DNA of 64,000 nucleotides from Pseudolactococcus raffinolactis NBRC 100932 (lineage in GTDB: Bacteria > Bacillota > Bacilli > Lactobacillales > Streptococcaceae): NCBI RefSeq assembly GCF_001591765.1, contig NZ_BCVN01000003.1, positions 33,600-97,599 of the forward strand. Reading direction: 5' to 3'. Shown piece after piece: positions 62,089-64,000 of the stretch; the stretch's first letter is position 1; every line of letters starts with the position of its first letter. Under the pieces are notes generated by a model. That model was given only the letters and a program-made list of their open reading frames with translations. It did no database searches and was not told the DNA's origin. The translations under genes and the position numbers were made by a program.

Positions 62089-63036
62089 ATGTCAGACCAG
62101 ACAACTTTTAAGCATGATACCGTTCTGCTTCATGAAACCGTTGATATGCTTGAGGTCAAGCCTGATGGCATCTATGTAGATGCCACACTTGGTGGCGCCG
62201 GTCATAGCGAGTATTTGCTGAGCCAACTCACAACAGGGCACCTGTATGCGTTTGATCAGGATGAAACAGCCCATGAAAATGCTAAAATAAAACTAAAAAC
62301 ACAACTTGAAGCTAGTCAAGTAACTCTGATTAAGAATAATTTTCGACATCTTAAGGCAGCGCTAGCAGAACATGGTGTCACTGAATTTGATGGGATTCTT
62401 TATGACCTAGGTGTCTCAAGTCCCCAGTTCGATGACAGCCAACGGGGCTTCTCTTATAAGAAAGAAGCTAGATTAGACATGCGGATGGATCAATCACAGG
62501 CATTGACCGCGCACGATGTCGTCAATACTTATGCTTTTAACGATTTGATGCGGATTTTTAGCCGTTATGGAGAAGAGAAATTCTCTAAACAGATTGCGCG
62601 TAAAATCGAAAAAGCACGAGAAATTCAGCCGATTGATACAACGCTTGAATTAGCAGAGATTATCAAATCTGCCCTTCCTCAAAAAGAATTGAAGAAAAAA
62701 GGTCATCCGGCTAAACGAATTTTTCAGGCTATTCGTATCGAAGTGAACGATGAGCTGGGTGCTGCTGCGGAATCGATCGAAGCAGCCATTCACATGCTGA
62801 AAAAAGAGGGCAGAATATCTGTGATTACTTTCCATTCTTTAGAAGATAAGCTGACAAAGTCTTTGTTTAAAGAGTATGCGACAGTTGATATACCTCGTGG
62901 CTTACCCATGGTACCGGTGGATATGAAGCCTCTTTTAACAGTCGTCAACCGTAAGCCAATTCTTGCATCTGAAGCCGAGTTAGCGTATAATAATCGTGCA
63001 CACTCTGCTAAATTACGAGTAGCTCAAAAAAATTAA
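62089..63036 (+). CDS. rsmH: 16S rRNA (cytosine-1402-N4)-methyltransferase
   Basis: A 315-residue SAM enzyme (MraW). [57 protein letters not shown] and [15 protein letters not shown] are diagnostic. First gene of the division/cell wall cluster; ftsL and pbpX follow. Confidence 0.96.
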   Translation: MSDQTTFKHDTVLLHETVDMLEVKPDGIYVDATLGGAGHSEYLLSQLTTGHLYAFDQDETAHENAKIKLKTQLEASQVTLIKNNFRHLKAALAEHGVTEFDGILYDLGVSSPQFDDSQRGFSYKKEARLDMRMDQSQALTAHDVVNTYAFNDLMRIFSRYGEEKFSKQIARKIEKAREIQPIDTTLELAEIIKSALPQKELKKKGHPAKRIFQAIRIEVNDELGAAAESIEAAIHMLKKEGRISVITFHSLEDKLTKSLFKEYATVDIPRGLPMVPVDMKPLLTVVNRKPILASEAELAYNNRAHSAKLRVAQKN

Positions 63037-63117
63037 TTGAAATTAATCATTAAATAAAATCAGAAATATTTTAAGCGTACTTAGGTTCGCAAAATGAAAA
63101 TTGTAGAAAGGTAAATC

Positions 63118-63498
63118 ATGGCAGCTAAACCAAAAGAATATTTTGATATCAAAACCGCCAATCAAAATGGTAGTTATAATATTTCTGCGGATTCAATTGC
63201 GCCAGAGCTTTTGACGCGAAAATTTAAGAAACTTTCAAATGTTGAAAAAGTATTTTACCTTTCAGTGATTGTGACGGCTATTGTGCTTGCGATTGGCATG
63301 GTCTTCGTTCGAACTAAAATTATTGAAGTTGAGCAAAATACCTTGACGATTCAGGCAGAGGTTACAACAAAAGAAGACCAACTCAAAGCTTATGATCAGC
63401 AAATCAATGAATTGATGACAGATGATCGCGTTGCAAAACAAGCAAGTGATAGTGGATTGAAAATGAATAATGACAATGTGATAAAGGCAACGAAATAA
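63118..63498 (+). CDS. ftsL: Cell division protein FtsL
   Basis: A 126-residue single-pass protein: cytoplasmic part 1-42, membrane helix about 45-64 (FYLSVIVTAIVLAIGMVFV), and an extracytoplasmic coiled coil. Little sequence conservation, so the call rests on topology and position between rsmH and pbpX. GAAAGG precedes the ATG, and the stop abuts the next start. Confidence 0.88.
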   Translation: MAAKPKEYFDIKTANQNGSYNISADSIAPELLTRKFKKLSNVEKVFYLSVIVTAIVLAIGMVFVRTKIIEVEQNTLTIQAEVTTKEDQLKAYDQQINELMTDDRVAKQASDSGLKMNNDNVIKATK

Positions 63499-64000
63499 AT
63501 GATAAAATTTTTAAAAAATCTGATACTCTTTCCCTTTCGAAAAGTAGCAAAAAGTGCAGCTAAAACGCATTTAAGCCCACAAGCCAACCGTAAACGGATT
63601 GCGCAGGACATCTTGATTCTCGCTATCTTTGTGTTTACGGTTTTTATCGTTAGATTTTCTTGGATTATCGTCACGGACTCTAGCAATGGTGTGAAATTGT
63701 CTACACGTGCCAAAGCGAATTATTCTGAAACAACGACGATTTATGCAAAACGTGGTACTATTTTTGATCGAAATGGCACACCGATTGCTATGGATTCTAG
63801 TGATTACTCTATTTATGTGATCTTGGATACGACTTATGTGTCGGGGGAGGGTAAGAAACTCTTTGCTGCGCCGAAAGATTTTCCAGCCATTGCCCAGCTT
63901 TTCAAGGATAAATTAGGGATAGATGAAAAATATACTCTAGAACAACTCCAACGTAAAGGTGCGAGCCAAGTTGAGTTTGGCACATCTGGCAAGCATATTT
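63499..64000 (+). CDS. pbpX: Penicillin-binding protein 2X, N-terminal part (cut by window end)
   Basis: About 167 residues are visible. After a cytoplasmic basic stretch, one membrane helix (about 40-60) leads into the class B PBP dimerisation domain with IYAKRGTIFDRNGTPIAMDSS. PBP2X cross-links septal peptidoglycan. ATG overlaps by no bases but directly follows the ftsL TAA. Transpeptidase motifs lie beyond the window. Confidence 0.9.
   Translation, partial: MIKFLKNLILFPFRKVAKSAAKTHLSPQANRKRIAQDILILAIFVFTVFIVRFSWIIVTDSSNGVKLSTRAKANYSETTTIYAKRGTIFDRNGTPIAMDSSDYSIYVILDTTYVSGEGKKLFAAPKDFPAIAQLFKDKLGIDEKYTLEQLQRKGASQVEFGTSGKHI

Overview
This window looks like chromosomal core DNA of a lactic streptococcal-type bacterium, most likely Lactococcus in the broad sense (possibly the piscium/raffinolactis branch; this is inference from protein resemblance, not from a search). 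Supporting signs are the ATP synthase operon starting with a 66-residue c subunit in the order E-B-F-H-A-G-D-C, malolactic genes mleR/mleS/mleP, PepV, a tandem-domain FeoA, an Spx paralogue, and a trp operon behind a T-box. DNA is moderately AT-rich. I saw no tRNA, rRNA, CRISPR array, prophage or intact insertion sequence.

Layout. 1-1640: end of comEC, then an EstA-type esterase. 1697-8447: complete F1Fo ATP synthase operon with promoter and terminator. 8454-9532: a biotin synthase gene behind a BirA box but broken by an in-frame TAG. 9606-11908 (minus): serine dehydratase subunits and a HAD phosphatase. 12136-13459: AraC/GyrI-like regulator and an ASCH-like small protein. 13565-15455 (minus): birA, a CHY zinc-finger protein and bioY, the last behind a second BirA box. 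15662-18827: a membrane-anchored HEXXH protein, peptidase E and mnmA. 19002-22981: malolactic cluster. 23022-25532: DUF1456 protein and mnmG. 25803-26957: two decayed genes (Fic protein; unknown). 27017-28446: infC-rpmI-rplT with an L20-type leader. 28696-33977: feoA-feoB-small Cys-rich protein, then cadC-cadA. 34069-41209: T-box(Trp)-trpE-G-D-chorismate mutase-C-F-B-A. 41339-46809: rpsA, uvrC, a PH/SHOCT-like protein, pepV. 46984-50825: cystine-type transporter, acpS-alr-mazF, spx-like. 50988-57361: folD, xseA-xseB-ispA-tlyA-argR-recN. 57366-61856: proB and proA separated by two FemAB-type ligase genes. 62089-64000: start of the division/cell wall cluster (rsmH, ftsL, pbpX, cut by the window end).

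How it fits together. The biotin features form a coherent picture: a BirA with a DNA-binding domain, two BirA boxes, a BioY importer and a dead bioB point to dependence on imported biotin. Metal handling is split between iron uptake (Feo) and heavy-metal export (CadA) under a CadC repressor with two matching operators. Tryptophan synthesis is controlled by a T-box with a UGG specifier.

Less expected structure includes: a family of about 100-bp hairpin elements with three copies (both sides of atpA, and one that reaches into the trpB stop region); another inserted-looking hairpin unit flanked by a 13-bp direct repeat between sdaB and sdaA; genes whose extended -10 box puts the predicted transcript start on the start codon (candidate leaderless mRNAs); fused terminator/extended -10 modules; short upstream ORFs overlapping the starts of estA and uvrC; an orphan MazF; and a Fic gene whose decay removed precisely the segment expected to carry the inhibitory motif.
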